Origin: Halosegnis marinus
GTDB taxonomy: Archaea > Halobacteriota > Halobacteria > Halobacteriales > Haloarculaceae
DNA length: 64,000 nt
Reading direction: 5' to 3'
Assembly (NCBI RefSeq): GCF_029338355.1
Contig: NZ_CP119802.1
Location: 1,612,001 to 1,676,000 of the forward strand
Shown: one piece after another, positions 1 through 9,168 of the stretch
Layout of the letters: the number at the start of each line of letters is the position of its first letter
Position numbering within the stretch: position 1 is the stretch's first letter
Program-made: the position numbers and the translations under genes
The notes under the pieces: generated by a model
What the model saw: only the letters and a program-made list of their open reading frames with translations
What the model was told of the DNA's origin: nothing
The model's database searches: none

Positions 1-1257
1 GCGGACATGACGTTCCCGACCGTCGAGAAGCCGGACGGGAGCGAGGTGCAGGTGACGCAGTCGAACTTCACCTCCCTGCTGAAGAACACGGACCGCGACT
101 TCCGCCAGCGGGTGTACGAGGGGTACATGGACGAGTGGGGCGACTTCCGCAACACCGTCGCCGCCTCGCTGAAGAACAGCGTGAAGGCGGACGTGAAGAC
201 CGCCCGCGCCCGCGACTACGACACCGCCCGCGCGGCGGCGCTCGACGGCCCGAACGTCCCCGTCGAGGTGTACGACACGCTGGTCGAGACGGTCGGCGAC
301 AACCTCGACGTCCTCCAGCGCCACGTCGACCTGAAGGCCGACCGGCTCGGCGTCGACGAGGTGGCGATGTACGACCTCTACGCGCCGCTCACGGCCGACG
401 AGGCCCCGGACATCGAGTACGAGCAGGCGAAGGAGTGGGTCGTCGAGGCCGTCGCCCCGCTGGGCGAGGACTACCAGTCGCGGCTCGCCGAGGGGCTGGA
501 GTCGCGGTGGGTCGACGTGTACGAGAACACGGGCAAGCGCTCGGGCGCGTACTCCGGCGGCACCTACGACAGCCAGCCGTACATCCTGATGAACTACCAG
601 GACGACGCGGCCTCGGTGTTCACGCTCGCGCACGAACTCGGCCACTCGATGCACTCGGAGCTGACGAGCGACGAGCAGCCGTACGTCTACTCGAACTACG
701 AGATATTCACGGCGGAGGTGGCGAGCACGGTGAACGAGGCGCTCCTCACCCACCACCTGCTCGACACCGTGGAGGACGAGACGCTGCGCCGGCACATCCT
801 CGACGAGTACCTCGAACGGTTCCGCTCGACGCTGTTCCGCCAGACGCTGTTCGCGGACTTCGAGCACCGGATTCACGGTATCAGCGAGGAGGGCGGCGCG
901 CTCACCCCGGACACGCTCGACGAGACGTACGGCGACCTGAAGCGGGAGTACTACGCGAACGCCGACGTGGACGAGCGCATCGAGCGCGAGTGGATGCGTA
1001 TCCCCCACTTCTACTACAACTACTACGTCTACCAGTACGCCACCGGCATCTCCGCCGCGAACGCCATCGTCGAGCGCATCCTCGACGAGGGCGAGCCGGC
1101 CGCGACGGACTACCTCGACTTCCTGAAGCAGGGGTCGCGGGAGTACCCGCTCGAACTGCTGCGCGGCGCGGGCGTGGACATGGCGACGCCGGCGCCGGTA
1201 CGGGCCGCCATCGACGCCTACGAGGGCTACGTCGCGGAGTTCGAGGACCTCGCCTGA
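1..1257 (+). CDS. pepF: Oligoendopeptidase F (M3 metallopeptidase), 5' truncated by window edge
   Basis: Cytoplasmic zinc oligopeptidase of the M3B/PepF family, which cleaves short peptides downstream of the proteasome. The reading frame is open from base 1, so the first Met inside the window (base 7) is not the true start; about 418 residues of an expected ~600 are present. The zinc motif HELGHSMH is encoded near 631-654, with the downstream glutamate region (YEIFTAEVAS) that supplies the third ligand in this family. The C-terminal half is complete and shows no break. It ends 80 bases before the proteasome ATPase gene, a sensible neighbour because PepF degrades proteasome products, although that functional link is inference. 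Confidence 0.93.
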   Translation, partial: ADMTFPTVEKPDGSEVQVTQSNFTSLLKNTDRDFRQRVYEGYMDEWGDFRNTVAASLKNSVKADVKTARARDYDTARAAALDGPNVPVEVYDTLVETVGDNLDVLQRHVDLKADRLGVDEVAMYDLYAPLTADEAPDIEYEQAKEWVVEAVAPLGEDYQSRLAEGLESRWVDVYENTGKRSGAYSGGTYDSQPYILMNYQDDAASVFTLAHELGHSMHSELTSDEQPYVYSNYEIFTAEVASTVNEALLTHHLLDTVEDETLRRHILDEYLERFRSTLFRQTLFADFEHRIHGISEEGGALTPDTLDETYGDLKREYYANADVDERIEREWMRIPHFYYNYYVYQYATGISAANAIVERILDEGEPAATDYLDFLKQGSREYPLELLRGAGVDMATPAPVRAAIDAYEGYVAEFEDLA

Positions 1258-1304
1258 GCCGGCGAGCGGCCGGTTCCGGCCGGTCGTGGGACGACCCAAA
1301 GACA

Positions 1305-1312
1305 CATTTACG
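1305..1312 (+). promoter_or_regulatory. TATA-like element of the proteasome ATPase gene
   Basis: CATTTACG in a GC-rich spacer, centred about 29 bases before the ATG at 1338. The spacing fits a leaderless or near-leaderless haloarchaeal promoter. A 7-bp inverted repeat (CGGCCGG-TT-CCGGCCG, 1267-1282) just after the pepF stop may be an mRNA 3'-end structure, but no T-tract follows it. Confidence 0.5.
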
Positions 1313-1337
1313 CACGCTCCTAATCCGAAGTAGCTAG

Positions 1338-2558
1338 ATGTCTCGCAGTCCCTCGCTTCCGGAACGGCCCAAGCTCGATCTCGATCCGGACATGACACAG
1401 TCGGAGCGGCTCGACGCGCTCCGCGACCACTTCGAGGATATCGTGACCGTCCACGACGAGCTGGCGACCCAGCTGGAGGACGCCCGCGAGCAGCAGGACG
1501 AGCTCCGCGAGGAGGTCGACGGGCTCCAGCGGGAGAACGAGGCGCTCAAGACCTCGTCGCTGTACATCGCCACGGTCGAGGAGGTCGGCGACGACGAGGA
1601 GGTCGTCCTCAAGCAGCACGGCAACAACCAGGAGGTCCTGACCGACGTGTCGCCGCGCCTCTCCGACGAGCTGGCGGCCGGCGACCGCGTCGCCATCAAC
1701 GACTCCTTCGCCGTCCAGCGGCTCCTGGACGACGAGACCGACGCCCGGGCGCAGGCGATGCAGGTGACGAAGAAGCCGTCCGTCGAGTACGCCGACATCG
1801 GCGGCATCGACGAGCAGGTCCGGGAGGTGCGCGAGGCCGTCGAGGACCCGCTCGCCAACCCCGAGCAGTTCGAGCAGGTCGGCATCGAGCCGCCGACCGG
1901 CGTCCTGCTCCACGGCCCGCCGGGCACCGGGAAGACGATGCTCGCGAAGGCCGTCGCCAACGAGACCGACGCCACCTTCATCAAGATGGCCGGCTCCGAA
2001 CTCGTCCAGAAGTTCATCGGCGAGGGCGCACGCCTCGTGCGCGACCTCTTCGAGCTCGCGGCCGAACACGAGCCCGCCATCGTCTTCATCGACGAGATAG
2101 ACGCCATCGCCTCGAAGCGCACGGAGTCGAAGACCTCCGGCGACGCCGAGGTCCAGCGGACGATGATGCAGCTGCTCTCGGAGATGGACGGCTTCGAGGA
2201 GCGCGGCGACGTCTCAATCATCGCCGCCACCAACCGCTTCGACATGCTCGACGGGGCCATCCTCCGGCCCGGCCGCTTCGACCGCCTCATCGAGGTGCCC
2301 GAACCCGACGCCGAGGGCCGCGAGCGCATCCTCGAGATCCACACCCGGGAGATGAGCCTCGCCGACGAGGTGGCGTTCGCCGACCTCGCCGAGGAGACCG
2401 AGGGGTTCTCGGGCGCGGAACTGGAGTCGCTGTGTACCGAGGCCGGGATGTTCGCCATCCGCGAGGGCCGCACCGAGGTCCGCACCGAGGACTTCGAGGC
2501 CGCGCTGGAGAAGATCGAGCGCGACGAGGCGACGGGCACGCCGGTCGCGTTCTACTGA
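1338..2558 (+). CDS. pan: Proteasome-activating nucleotidase (PAN)
   Basis: AAA+ ATPase that unfolds proteins and feeds them to the 20S proteasome. The 406-residue length is typical. An N-terminal coiled coil spans about residues 22-75, followed by an OB-like domain to ~140. The AAA+ module carries Walker A GPPGTGKT (193-200), Walker B IVFIDEID (248-255) and the second region of homology with the ATNR/RPGRFD arginines (297-315). The protein ends in AFY; the gate-opening HbYX signature is hydrophobic-Tyr-any, so this tail is one residue short of the canonical form. Haloarchaea often have two PAN paralogues; which one this is cannot be told here. Confidence 0.96.
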   Translation: MSRSPSLPERPKLDLDPDMTQSERLDALRDHFEDIVTVHDELATQLEDAREQQDELREEVDGLQRENEALKTSSLYIATVEEVGDDEEVVLKQHGNNQEVLTDVSPRLSDELAAGDRVAINDSFAVQRLLDDETDARAQAMQVTKKPSVEYADIGGIDEQVREVREAVEDPLANPEQFEQVGIEPPTGVLLHGPPGTGKTMLAKAVANETDATFIKMAGSELVQKFIGEGARLVRDLFELAAEHEPAIVFIDEIDAIASKRTESKTSGDAEVQRTMMQLLSEMDGFEERGDVSIIAATNRFDMLDGAILRPGRFDRLIEVPEPDAEGRERILEIHTREMSLADEVAFADLAEETEGFSGAELESLCTEAGMFAIREGRTEVRTEDFEAALEKIERDEATGTPVAFY

Positions 2559-2659
2559 GGTCCCGTTCTCGGTTCCCCCGCTTTCCCGTCCGAAACGCTC
2601 GCGCTATCCTGACCCTTCCGGCGCAACGCTTAATCCGGATGACTGTGCTATCTCCTCAC

Positions 2660-2794
2660 ATGGCCTGTCGAATCACCTGTGACGGCTGCTCGCTGGACCG
2701 ACGCTTCGAGGACTGCGTGGAGGCCCACGAGCGGGCGTCGGCCCACGAACTCAGCCACGGCGACCACTTCGTCAGCCTGCGGACGCTCGCCTGA
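2660..2794 (+). CDS. Small cysteine/histidine-rich protein, 44 aa
   Basis: A 44-codon ORF starting MACRITCDGC, with three cysteines at positions 3, 7 and 10, another at 19, and four histidines, so a small metal-binding fold is plausible. I chose the ATG at 2660 because 'taatccggatg' at about 2632-2642 lies at a TATA-like distance and the upstream part of the open frame is antisense-like GC-rich sequence. It stops directly against the convergent GDT1 gene (stop at 2795). Function unknown; small Zn-binding proteins of this size are common in haloarchaea. Confidence 0.6.
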   Translation: MACRITCDGCSLDRRFEDCVEAHERASAHELSHGDHFVSLRTLA

Positions 2795-3529
2795 CTACAG
2801 CAGCGCGCCGACCGCCCCGACGAGCGTCTCCCAGACCGAGACGCCCGTGACGAGCGCCTGCAGGGTATCGACGCCGAAGAAGGCGAACAGCGCCGCGCCC
2901 GCGAAGTGGGCCTTCCGCGCGTCGAACCGGTGGCTGAACCGGTAGAAGAACAGCGCGTTGACGATGCTCACCGGAATGATGGCGGCCATCTCCCCGACCC
3001 AGATGGCGGTGCCCTGCGCGTACTGGGCGGCGAGGCCGATGGTGACGAGCTGGGTCTTGTCGCCGAACTCGCCGAACGCCATCAGCGCGAAGATGGGGAG
3101 AAAGCCCCCGAGCGAGTTGGGCACCTGCCAGCCGACGACGGGCACCTGCACGTCGAGTTCCCCGCCGTCGGTGATGCCGGCGCGCTCCACGGCCGACCCG
3201 GACGGCTCGCTCGGCACGTCGTCGCCGACCATCTCGGACGGGTCGCTCCCCGGCGACGGCGCGCTCCGGAACAACAGGAACGCGAAGACGACGAACAGCA
3301 GTCCCGTCGCGGCGTCGAGGTACACGCCGGCGATGGCGCTCTGCAGGTAGCTGCCGAGCAGTATCTCCAGCACGGTCCACCCGGCGAAGGCCGCGCCCGC
3401 CGCGGAGACGACGAGCGCCGGGTGGAACTGCGTCGAGAGCCCGGCGATGATGAACTGGACCTTCTCGCCCGGGAGCACGGTGAGCTGGGCGACGAACGCT
3501 ATCGTGGCTACCTCCAGCCACGGAGCCAC
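2795..3529 (-). CDS. GDT1/TMEM165 (UPF0016) family cation transporter
   Basis: Integral membrane protein of 244 residues with two related three-helix halves. The second half carries the family signature as GEFGDKTQ; in the first half the equivalent motif is degenerate (PGEKVQF), a common asymmetry in prokaryotic members. Family members exchange Ca2+ or Mn2+ for H+ across membranes. A soluble, Ser/Pro/Asp-rich loop (about residues 90-145) joins the halves. The start is a GTG at 3529; no ATG lies in frame nearby. It is divergent from the nuclease gene at 3657. The ion specificity cannot be read from sequence. Confidence 0.85.
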   Translation of the reverse strand: MAPWLEVATIAFVAQLTVLPGEKVQFIIAGLSTQFHPALVVSAAGAAFAGWTVLEILLGSYLQSAIAGVYLDAATGLLFVVFAFLLFRSAPSPGSDPSEMVGDDVPSEPSGSAVERAGITDGGELDVQVPVVGWQVPNSLGGFLPIFALMAFGEFGDKTQLVTIGLAAQYAQGTAIWVGEMAAIIPVSIVNALFFYRFSHRFDARKAHFAGAALFAFFGVDTLQALVTGVSVWETLVGAVGALL

Positions 3530-3656
3530 CCGGCGCTCACCCCCGGCGTCGTGTCGAGCGGATTCATCGGTACTTATCCGAGGATTAGACGAGACTAATT
3601 CATCAAGGTTGGGAAACCGGGAGTGGCGTTATGTCGCCCGCGTCCGTGTGTCGGGT

Positions 3657-4604
3657 ATGCGCCCCCTCGCCGCCTGTGCGCTCGCGCTCGCGCTCGTCGT
3701 CGCCGGCTGTAGCGGCGTCCCCGTGTCGCCGACGGAGGCCGGGGACGCGACGCCGCGCGCCGACGCCCCGTCCGTCCCCGAGGCGGACCTGACGGTCACC
3801 GTCACGCGCGTCGTGGACGGCGACACGGTGGAGATCGAGTACCCGAACGGCACCGCCGACACCGTCCGGCTGGTCGGCGTGGACACGCCCGAGGTCCACG
3901 CGGAGAACAGCCCCGACGAGTTCGAGGGTGTCCCCGAGACCGAGGCCGGGCGCGACTGTCTGCGCCGGTGGGGCGAGGCCGCGAGCGAGCGGATGAAGGA
4001 GCGGCTGACCGGCGCCGAGGTCGGCCTCGCGTTCGACGAGAACCTCGACCGCCGGGGCTACTACGGCCGCCTGCTCGCGTACGTCGTCCACGAGGACCGG
4101 AACGTGAACTACGGCCTCGTCGCGGACGGCTACGCCCGCGTGTACGACTCGTCGTTCTCGCTCGCGGACCCGTTCCGCGCCGCCGAGTCGTCGGCGATGT
4201 CCTCGGGGACGGGGCTGTGGGAGTGCGCGACGGAGTCGCCGCCGACCGCGTCCGCGACGGCGACCGTGACGGCGAGCGCCTCGGGCCTCGCTATCGGCGT
4301 CCACGCCGACGCCGAGGGGAACGACAACGACAACCTCAACGACGAGTACGTCACCCTCACGAACCGCGGCGACGACCCGCTCGACCTGTCGGGGTGGACC
4401 GTCTCGGACGCCGCGGACCACGTCTACGAGTTCGGGACCCTGACGCTGTCGCCCGGCGCGAGCGTCCGGCTCCACACCGGGAGCGGCGAGGACACCGACA
4501 CCGACGTCTACTGGGGGCGGACGGGGGCGGTGTGGAACAACGGGGGCGACACGGTGACGGTGCGGGCGGCGAACGGCACCGTGGTCGCGGAGCGGACGTA
4601 CTGA
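3657..4604 (+). CDS. Secreted thermonuclease-like lipoprotein with C-terminal lamin-tail domain
   Basis: Predicted 315-residue lipoprotein: a hydrophobic signal peptide ends in the lipobox LVVAGC (Cys 16). An SNase/OB-fold nuclease domain follows (about 40-195), with VRLVGVDTPEVH and RRGYYGRLLAYV providing the basic residues expected at the active site of micrococcal nuclease relatives. A Thr/Ala-rich linker leads into an Ig-like lamin-tail domain (about 215-315: EYVTLTNRG, LDLSGWTVSD, WNNGGDTVTV). This combination suggests cell-anchored degradation of extracellular DNA, for nutrition or surface turnover. The ATG at 3657 directly precedes the signal peptide; the longer upstream frame is rejected. 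The stop is one base from the convergent nob1 stop. Confidence 0.88.
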   Translation: MRPLAACALALALVVAGCSGVPVSPTEAGDATPRADAPSVPEADLTVTVTRVVDGDTVEIEYPNGTADTVRLVGVDTPEVHAENSPDEFEGVPETEAGRDCLRRWGEAASERMKERLTGAEVGLAFDENLDRRGYYGRLLAYVVHEDRNVNYGLVADGYARVYDSSFSLADPFRAAESSAMSSGTGLWECATESPPTASATATVTASASGLAIGVHADAEGNDNDNLNDEYVTLTNRGDDPLDLSGWTVSDAADHVYEFGTLTLSPGASVRLHTGSGEDTDTDVYWGRTGAVWNNGGDTVTVRAANGTVVAERTY

Positions 4605-4605
4605 G

Positions 4606-5067
4606 CTACTGCGGGTTCTTGCGTTCGAGGTCAGAGCCGCATATCTCGCAGCGCTCGCGGTGGCCGTCGTAGACCCGGCCGCAGCCCTGACACTGGTAGT
4701 CCCAGTCGCGCTGCTCCTCGATACCCTCCTTCGCCACCGCGTCCACGGACACGTCGAGTTCCTCCGCGACGTTCTGCATCGCGTAGTCGTCGGTGACGAG
4801 CGTCGCGCCGAGTTCGAACGCGGCCGCGAGCAGGCGCAGGTCCACGTCCGAGAGCTCGGTGAAGTCGCCCGTCGTGCGGGCCGCGCGCTCGACCTGTTCG
4901 CGCGGGCCGTCGCCGGGGACGTGGAGGCGCATCCCCGCGCCCTCCAGCGCGTCGAAGCGGTACCCCGAGGAATCGTCGGTGAGCTCCTCGCGGACGCTCG
5001 GGACGGTCACGACCTCGTCGTCGGTCGTGTAGTCGTCGATGAAGGCTGAGGCGTCCAGAACGCGCAT
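4606..5067 (-). CDS. nob1: Nob1 ribosome-maturation endonuclease (PIN + zinc ribbon)
   Basis: PIN-domain nuclease of 153 residues that generates the 3' end of 16S rRNA in archaea. The PIN domain begins MRVLDASAF with the first catalytic Asp at residue 5, and has later acidic residues in SDVDLRLL and VTDDYA. A C-terminal zinc ribbon (CQGCGRVY ... CEICG) completes the Nob1 architecture. It is immediately downstream of a PRC-barrel gene on the same strand with no gap (5067/5068), so the two are probably co-transcribed. Confidence 0.93.
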   Translation of the reverse strand: MRVLDASAFIDDYTTDDEVVTVPSVREELTDDSSGYRFDALEGAGMRLHVPGDGPREQVERAARTTGDFTELSDVDLRLLAAAFELGATLVTDDYAMQNVAEELDVSVDAVAKEGIEEQRDWDYQCQGCGRVYDGHRERCEICGSDLERKNPQ

Positions 5068-5304
5068 CTACCGGGCGACGACGATGTGGTCCTTCACCGC
5101 CTGCACCTCGGAGACGGGGACGTGGTAGCGGCCGCGGTCGTCCATCTCGAAGTCGATGGTGACGCCCTCGGCGGGCTCGACGAGCAGGTGGTTCAGCCGC
5201 CCGCTCTTGTAGTCCATCGTCACGTTGTACAGCATCCCGATCTCGGAGCCGTCGGAGCCGACCACGCGCTTCTCCGAGAGGTTCTCGGCGAGTATCTCGC
5301 TCAT
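5068..5304 (-). CDS. PRC-barrel domain protein
   Basis: A 78-residue protein that is essentially one PRC-barrel: KRVVGSDGSEIGMLYNVTMDYKSG-type N-terminal strands and a PVSEVQAVKDHIVV tail. Archaeal stand-alone PRC-barrels are implicated in RNA processing and, in haloarchaea, the CdpB proteins act in cell division. The start MSEILAEN (ATG at 5304) is preferred over a TTG-like extension eight codons upstream. Adjacent to nob1, which favours an RNA-processing or ribosome link; that is inference. Whether this is a CdpB paralogue needs an alignment. Confidence 0.85.
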   Translation of the reverse strand: MSEILAENLSEKRVVGSDGSEIGMLYNVTMDYKSGRLNHLLVEPAEGVTIDFEMDDRGRYHVPVSEVQAVKDHIVVAR

Positions 5305-5419
5305 GGCGCGCGATACGGGTGCCAACACATAAACGACACGGGCGTCGTCCGACGCGCGTCAGCCGCTTTCGGGCCCGATTCGGGTCAACCGCTTTACGCG
5401 TGGGCTTCGACCCCCGGCC

Positions 5420-6196
5420 ATGGAGAGACGCGCGTTCCTGGGCCGTGTCGCGCCGCTGGGTGTCGTCGCCCTCGCGGGCTGTTCGGGCGGCGACCCGACG
5501 GCCACTGCGACGGACGAACCGACCGCGACCGCCACGGCGACCGCGACCCCGGCCGCGCCGGACGCCGACCTCGTGGTCGAGGTGGGGCCGGGCGGGAGCC
5601 TCGCGTTCGACCCCGCCGAGGCGAGCGTCGACCCCGGCGCGACCGTCGCGTGGGTGTGGCGCTCGGGCGGTCACAGCGTAACGCCCGACGGGGCGTCCGG
5701 CGACTGGCAGGGCACCGGAACGACGCTCCACGACGCCGGCTACGTCCACGAGCACACCTTCGAGGACGAGGGAACGTACGACTACTACTGTGCACCCCAT
5801 CGGGGAGCGGGGATGGTCGGGACGCTGACGGTCGGCGACCCGGCGACGGCGACGGAGACGGCGACGGAGACCGAGACCCCGACCGCCACCGAGGAGCCGA
5901 CGGCGACCCCCGAGGCCGACCTCGTCGTCACCGTCGCGCCGGACGGGGCGCTCCGCTTCGACCCGGCGGAGTTCACCGTGAGCGCGGGCGAGACGGTCCG
6001 CTGGGAGTGGGACGGCGCGGGCCACAACGTCTCGCCCGAGCGCCAGCCGTCGGGCGCCTCGTGGCCCGGGAGGGACGAGACGACCTACGGGAGCGGGACG
6101 ACCCACAGCTACACCTTCGAGGTGCCCGGGGAGTACGCGTACCACTGTGACCCCCACCGGAGCGTGGGGATGACCGGCTCCTTCACCGTCGAGTAG
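5420..6196 (+). CDS. Two-domain halocyanin-like blue copper lipoprotein
   Basis: A 258-residue exported copper protein. The N-terminus has a twin-Arg-like start (MERRAFLG) and a lipobox ending ALAGC (Cys 21). A Thr/Ala-rich linker precedes two plastocyanin-type domains separated by a second Thr-rich linker. Each domain has a His after a Gly (GGHSVT, AGHNVS) and the C-x2-H-x4-M ligand set (CAPHRGAGM and CDPHRSVGM), so both type-1 copper sites look intact. Likely a membrane-tethered electron carrier between respiratory complexes; the cytochrome oxidase genes at 36-42 kb are candidate partners (inference). Confidence 0.92.
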   Translation: MERRAFLGRVAPLGVVALAGCSGGDPTATATDEPTATATATATPAAPDADLVVEVGPGGSLAFDPAEASVDPGATVAWVWRSGGHSVTPDGASGDWQGTGTTLHDAGYVHEHTFEDEGTYDYYCAPHRGAGMVGTLTVGDPATATETATETETPTATEEPTATPEADLVVTVAPDGALRFDPAEFTVSAGETVRWEWDGAGHNVSPERQPSGASWPGRDETTYGSGTTHSYTFEVPGEYAYHCDPHRSVGMTGSFTVE

Positions 6197-6259
6197 CGCC
6201 GGAGCGGGCTTCTGAAAGAGTTATGTGCGGGCGACGGCGAACGCGGGTAAGAACTTCTC

Positions 6260-8074
6260 ATGTCCGACACCGACGCGGCCGGGTCGGCCGAGACGGACGC
6301 GACGGGGCTCCGGACGCCCATCGTCGCCGTCCTCGGTCACGTCGACCACGGCAAGACGACGCTGCTCGACACGGTACGCGGCTCCGCCGTCCAGGAGGGC
6401 GAGGCGGGGGCCATCACCCAACACATCGGCGCGACCGCGGTGCCGCTCGACACCATCGGCGAGATGGCCGGGTCGCTCGTCGACCCCGACGACTTCGACC
6501 TGCCGGGGCTGCTGTTCATCGACACGCCGGGCCACCACTCCTTCTCGACGCTGCGGTCGCGCGGCGGCGCGCTCGCCGACATCGCGGTCCTCGTCGTGGA
6601 CGTGAACGACGGCTTCCAGCCGCAGACGCTGGAGGCGCTCGACATCCTCAAGCGCACGGAGACCCCGTTCGTCGTCGCCGCGAACAAGGTCGATACCGTC
6701 CCCGGCTGGAACCCGCAGGGCCACGTCCCCATCCAGCAGTCCATCGACGCGCAGTCCGACCGCGCCGAGGGCGACCTCAACGACCGGCTGTACGGCATCA
6801 TCGGCGAGATGTCCGACAACGGCTTCTCCTCCGACATGTACTGGCGCGTCCAGGACTTCCGGGCCAACATCGGGGTCGTCCCGGTGTCGGCGAAGACGGG
6901 CGAGGGTATCCCCGACCTGCTCACCGTGCTGATGGGCCTCTCCCAGCGCTACCTCAAGGAGGACATGTCCGTGGACGTGGCCGGCCCCGGCGCGGGGACC
7001 GTCCTCGAGGTGAAGGAGGAGCGCGGCTTCGGCACCACCATCGACATCGTGCTGTACGACGGCACCATCAGCGCCGACGACACCGTCGTCGTCGGGGGGA
7101 AGAACGAACCCATCGTGACCGAGGTGCGCGCGCTGCTCCAGCCGCGCCCGCTCGCGGAGATACGCACGGAGAAACAGTTCGAGAAGGTCGACTCCGTGGC
7201 GGCCGCGACCGGTATCAAGGTCGCCGCGCCGGACCTCGACGACGCGATGGCGGGCGCGCCCGTCCGCGTGGTCCGCGACCGCCCCGTCGAGGAGGTCATC
7301 GAGGCCGTCGAGGCGGAACTGTCCCAGATAGACGTCGAGACGGCTGACAACGGCGTCGTCGTGAAGGCCGACACGCTCGGCTCGCTGGAGGCCATCGCCA
7401 ACGCCCTCGAAGAAGCCGAGGTGCCCATCGTCCGCGCCGAGGTGGGCGACGTGGCCCCGCGCGACGTGGCCGTCGCCTCGACGGCCGACGAGCCGACCCA
7501 CGAGGCCATCCTCGCGTTCAACGTCGAGGTGCTCCCGGACGCGAAACAGCAGGCGAGCGACCAGAACATCCGCGTGTTCTCGGACGACGTCATCTACCAG
7601 CTGGTCGAGGAGTACGAGGAGTACGTGACGGGCATTCAGGAGGCCCAGCAGGAGCAGGTGCTCGACAAGATAGCCCGGCCGTGTCGCTTCCAGATACTGA
7701 AGGACCACACGTTCCGGCAGTCGAACCCGGCCGTGGTCGGCGTCGAGGTCCTCTCGGGCACGCTCAAGCGCAACTCCAACGTCGTGAAGTGGGAGAACGG
7801 CGACGCCCACCGCGTCGGCCAGCTGAAGACGCTCCAGGACGACGGGGAGGACATCGACGAGGCGCGCACCGGCGACCGCGTGGCCGCCTCCATCGACGGG
7901 CCCACCGTGGGCCGGCAGATCGAGGAGGGTGACGAACTGTGGGCCGAGCTCCCCGAGAAGCACGCGAAGATACTCGAACAGGAACTCCGCGAGGAGCTCC
8001 CGACCGACGAGCGCGAGGCGCTCCAGATGTACCTCGACAAGCAGCGCAAGCGGGACCCGTTCTGGGGGAAGTAG
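6260..8074 (+). CDS. infB: Translation initiation factor aIF5B (IF-2 family)
   Basis: A 604-residue GTPase that promotes ribosomal subunit joining. The G domain begins after about 25 residues with GHVDHGKT (G1), DTPGHHSF (G3) and NKVD (G4). The compact archaeal/eukaryotic form lacks the long bacterial N-terminal extension. Domains II-IV follow, including the beta-barrel with VKEERGFGTTID. ATG at 6260 gives a short acidic, Ala-rich N-terminus typical of haloarchaea. It sits 63 bases after the halocyanin gene and probably has its own promoter. Confidence 0.96.
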   Translation: MSDTDAAGSAETDATGLRTPIVAVLGHVDHGKTTLLDTVRGSAVQEGEAGAITQHIGATAVPLDTIGEMAGSLVDPDDFDLPGLLFIDTPGHHSFSTLRSRGGALADIAVLVVDVNDGFQPQTLEALDILKRTETPFVVAANKVDTVPGWNPQGHVPIQQSIDAQSDRAEGDLNDRLYGIIGEMSDNGFSSDMYWRVQDFRANIGVVPVSAKTGEGIPDLLTVLMGLSQRYLKEDMSVDVAGPGAGTVLEVKEERGFGTTIDIVLYDGTISADDTVVVGGKNEPIVTEVRALLQPRPLAEIRTEKQFEKVDSVAAATGIKVAAPDLDDAMAGAPVRVVRDRPVEEVIEAVEAELSQIDVETADNGVVVKADTLGSLEAIANALEEAEVPIVRAEVGDVAPRDVAVASTADEPTHEAILAFNVEVLPDAKQQASDQNIRVFSDDVIYQLVEEYEEYVTGIQEAQQEQVLDKIARPCRFQILKDHTFRQSNPAVVGVEVLSGTLKRNSNVVKWENGDAHRVGQLKTLQDDGEDIDEARTGDRVAASIDGPTVGRQIEEGDELWAELPEKHAKILEQELREELPTDEREALQMYLDKQRKRDPFWGK

Positions 8075-8116
8075 GGGGAGGACAACGGCTATCCCCTCCC
8101 GGTCGGTGTACCGGAC

Positions 8117-9115
8117 ATGACCGACGCGCTGTGTATCGGCGGCACCCGTTTCATCGGCCGCCACACCGTCGAAGAACTGCTCGCACACGACTACTCGGTC
8201 GCGACCTTCTCGCGCGGGGAGTCGGGCGACCCCTTCGCCGACACGGAGAACGTGACGGCCGTGCGCGGCGACCGCAACGAGCGCGCGGACCTCGAAGCCG
8301 CGCGCGACGCCCACGACCCGGACTACGTCTTCGACTTCGTGGGGATGGTGCCAGAGCACGTCGAGACCGCGACGGAGGTGTTCGCCGACTGCGAGGCGTA
8401 CGTGTACGTCTCGTCGGGGTCGTCGTACGCCGAGCAGGACGTGCCGATGCGCGAGGGGGAGACGCCGCTCCACGAGTACGACCGGAGCGAGGACGACGCC
8501 GACCCGATGGAATCGGTCCCCGAACTGTACGGCCCCCGGAAGGCGGCCTGTGACCGGGCGGTGTTCGCCGCCGCGGACGCGGGCGTGAACGCGACGGCCG
8601 TCCGCCCGATGCTCGTCTACGGGCCGCACGACTACACCGAGCGGCTGGACTACTGGATCGCGCGCGTCCTCGCCGACGATCGCGTGTTGGTCCCCGGCGA
8701 CGGCGGGAGCCTCTTCCACCGCGCGTACGTCGGCGACGTGGCGAGCGCGCTCCGTCTCGTCGCCGAGCGCGGCGAGGCCGGCGCGGCGTACAACGTCGCG
8801 GACCGCAACACCCAGTCGCTCCGGGCGTCGCTCGACCGCATCGCGGCGGCGGCCGACACCGAGGTGGAGGTCGTGACGGCGAGCGCGCGCGAACTCGCGG
8901 CCCACGACCTCGACGCGTCGGCGTTCCCGCTCTACTCGCCCGCGCCGCTACTGGCGGCGACCGACGACCTCGCCGCGCTCGGGTGGGACTCCACCGACCC
9001 CGTGGAGGCCTACGCCGCGACCGTCGCCGACCACCGCGCGTCCGACCGCGACGGAAGCGAGGTCGGGCCCGACCCGGAGGCGACCGCCGCGGCGCTCGAC
9101 GCGCTCGGCGAGTAG
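8117..9115 (+). CDS. NAD-dependent epimerase/dehydratase (extended SDR)
   Basis: A 332-residue SDR protein with the NAD(P)-binding motif GGTRFIG (8-14) and a YGPRKAACD motif holding the catalytic-type Tyr-x3-Lys. The GGTRFIG form is that of the CSP41/isoflavone-reductase-like branch rather than classical UDP-glucose epimerases. Substrate unknown. It follows infB by 42 bases on the same strand. No TrmB-type site lies in front of it, unlike two other nucleotide-sugar genes in this window. Confidence 0.85.
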   Translation: MTDALCIGGTRFIGRHTVEELLAHDYSVATFSRGESGDPFADTENVTAVRGDRNERADLEAARDAHDPDYVFDFVGMVPEHVETATEVFADCEAYVYVSSGSSYAEQDVPMREGETPLHEYDRSEDDADPMESVPELYGPRKAACDRAVFAAADAGVNATAVRPMLVYGPHDYTERLDYWIARVLADDRVLVPGDGGSLFHRAYVGDVASALRLVAERGEAGAAYNVADRNTQSLRASLDRIAAAADTEVEVVTASARELAAHDLDASAFPLYSPAPLLAATDDLAALGWDSTDPVEAYAATVADHRASDRDGSEVGPDPEATAAALDALGE

Positions 9116-9130
9116 GCAGCCGGCGCGTGG

Positions 9131-9147
9131 TAATAATATTTAATTAG
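9131..9147 (+). promoter_or_regulatory. AT-rich TATA element before the 57-aa membrane protein gene
   Basis: TAATAATATTTAATTAG is a striking AT island in GC-rich DNA, centred about 30 bases upstream of the GTG at 9169. This supports transcription of the small gene that follows. Confidence 0.6.
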
Positions 9148-9168
9148 GCCGCCGCCGACACGCCTCGT

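Noticed and set aside
688-712. TACT-N8-GAGAT sequence inside pepF resembling a TrmB site
   Set aside because: The right half is GAGAT rather than GAGTA and the position is deep inside a coding region, explained by Tyr-Ser-Asn-Tyr-Glu codons.
1267-1282. CGGCCGG-TT-CCGGCCG hairpin after pepF as a terminator
   Set aside because: A two-base loop is too tight for the full stem and there is no T-tract; archaeal termination depends mainly on T-rich DNA.
135-1337. Long plus-strand ORF overlapping pepF in another frame
   Set aside because: Extremely Arg/Pro-rich translation with no domain; a typical GC-rich shadow of the real gene. The same applies to the many long antisense frames across the window (for example 6221-8905, 15173-17221 and 36028-39201).
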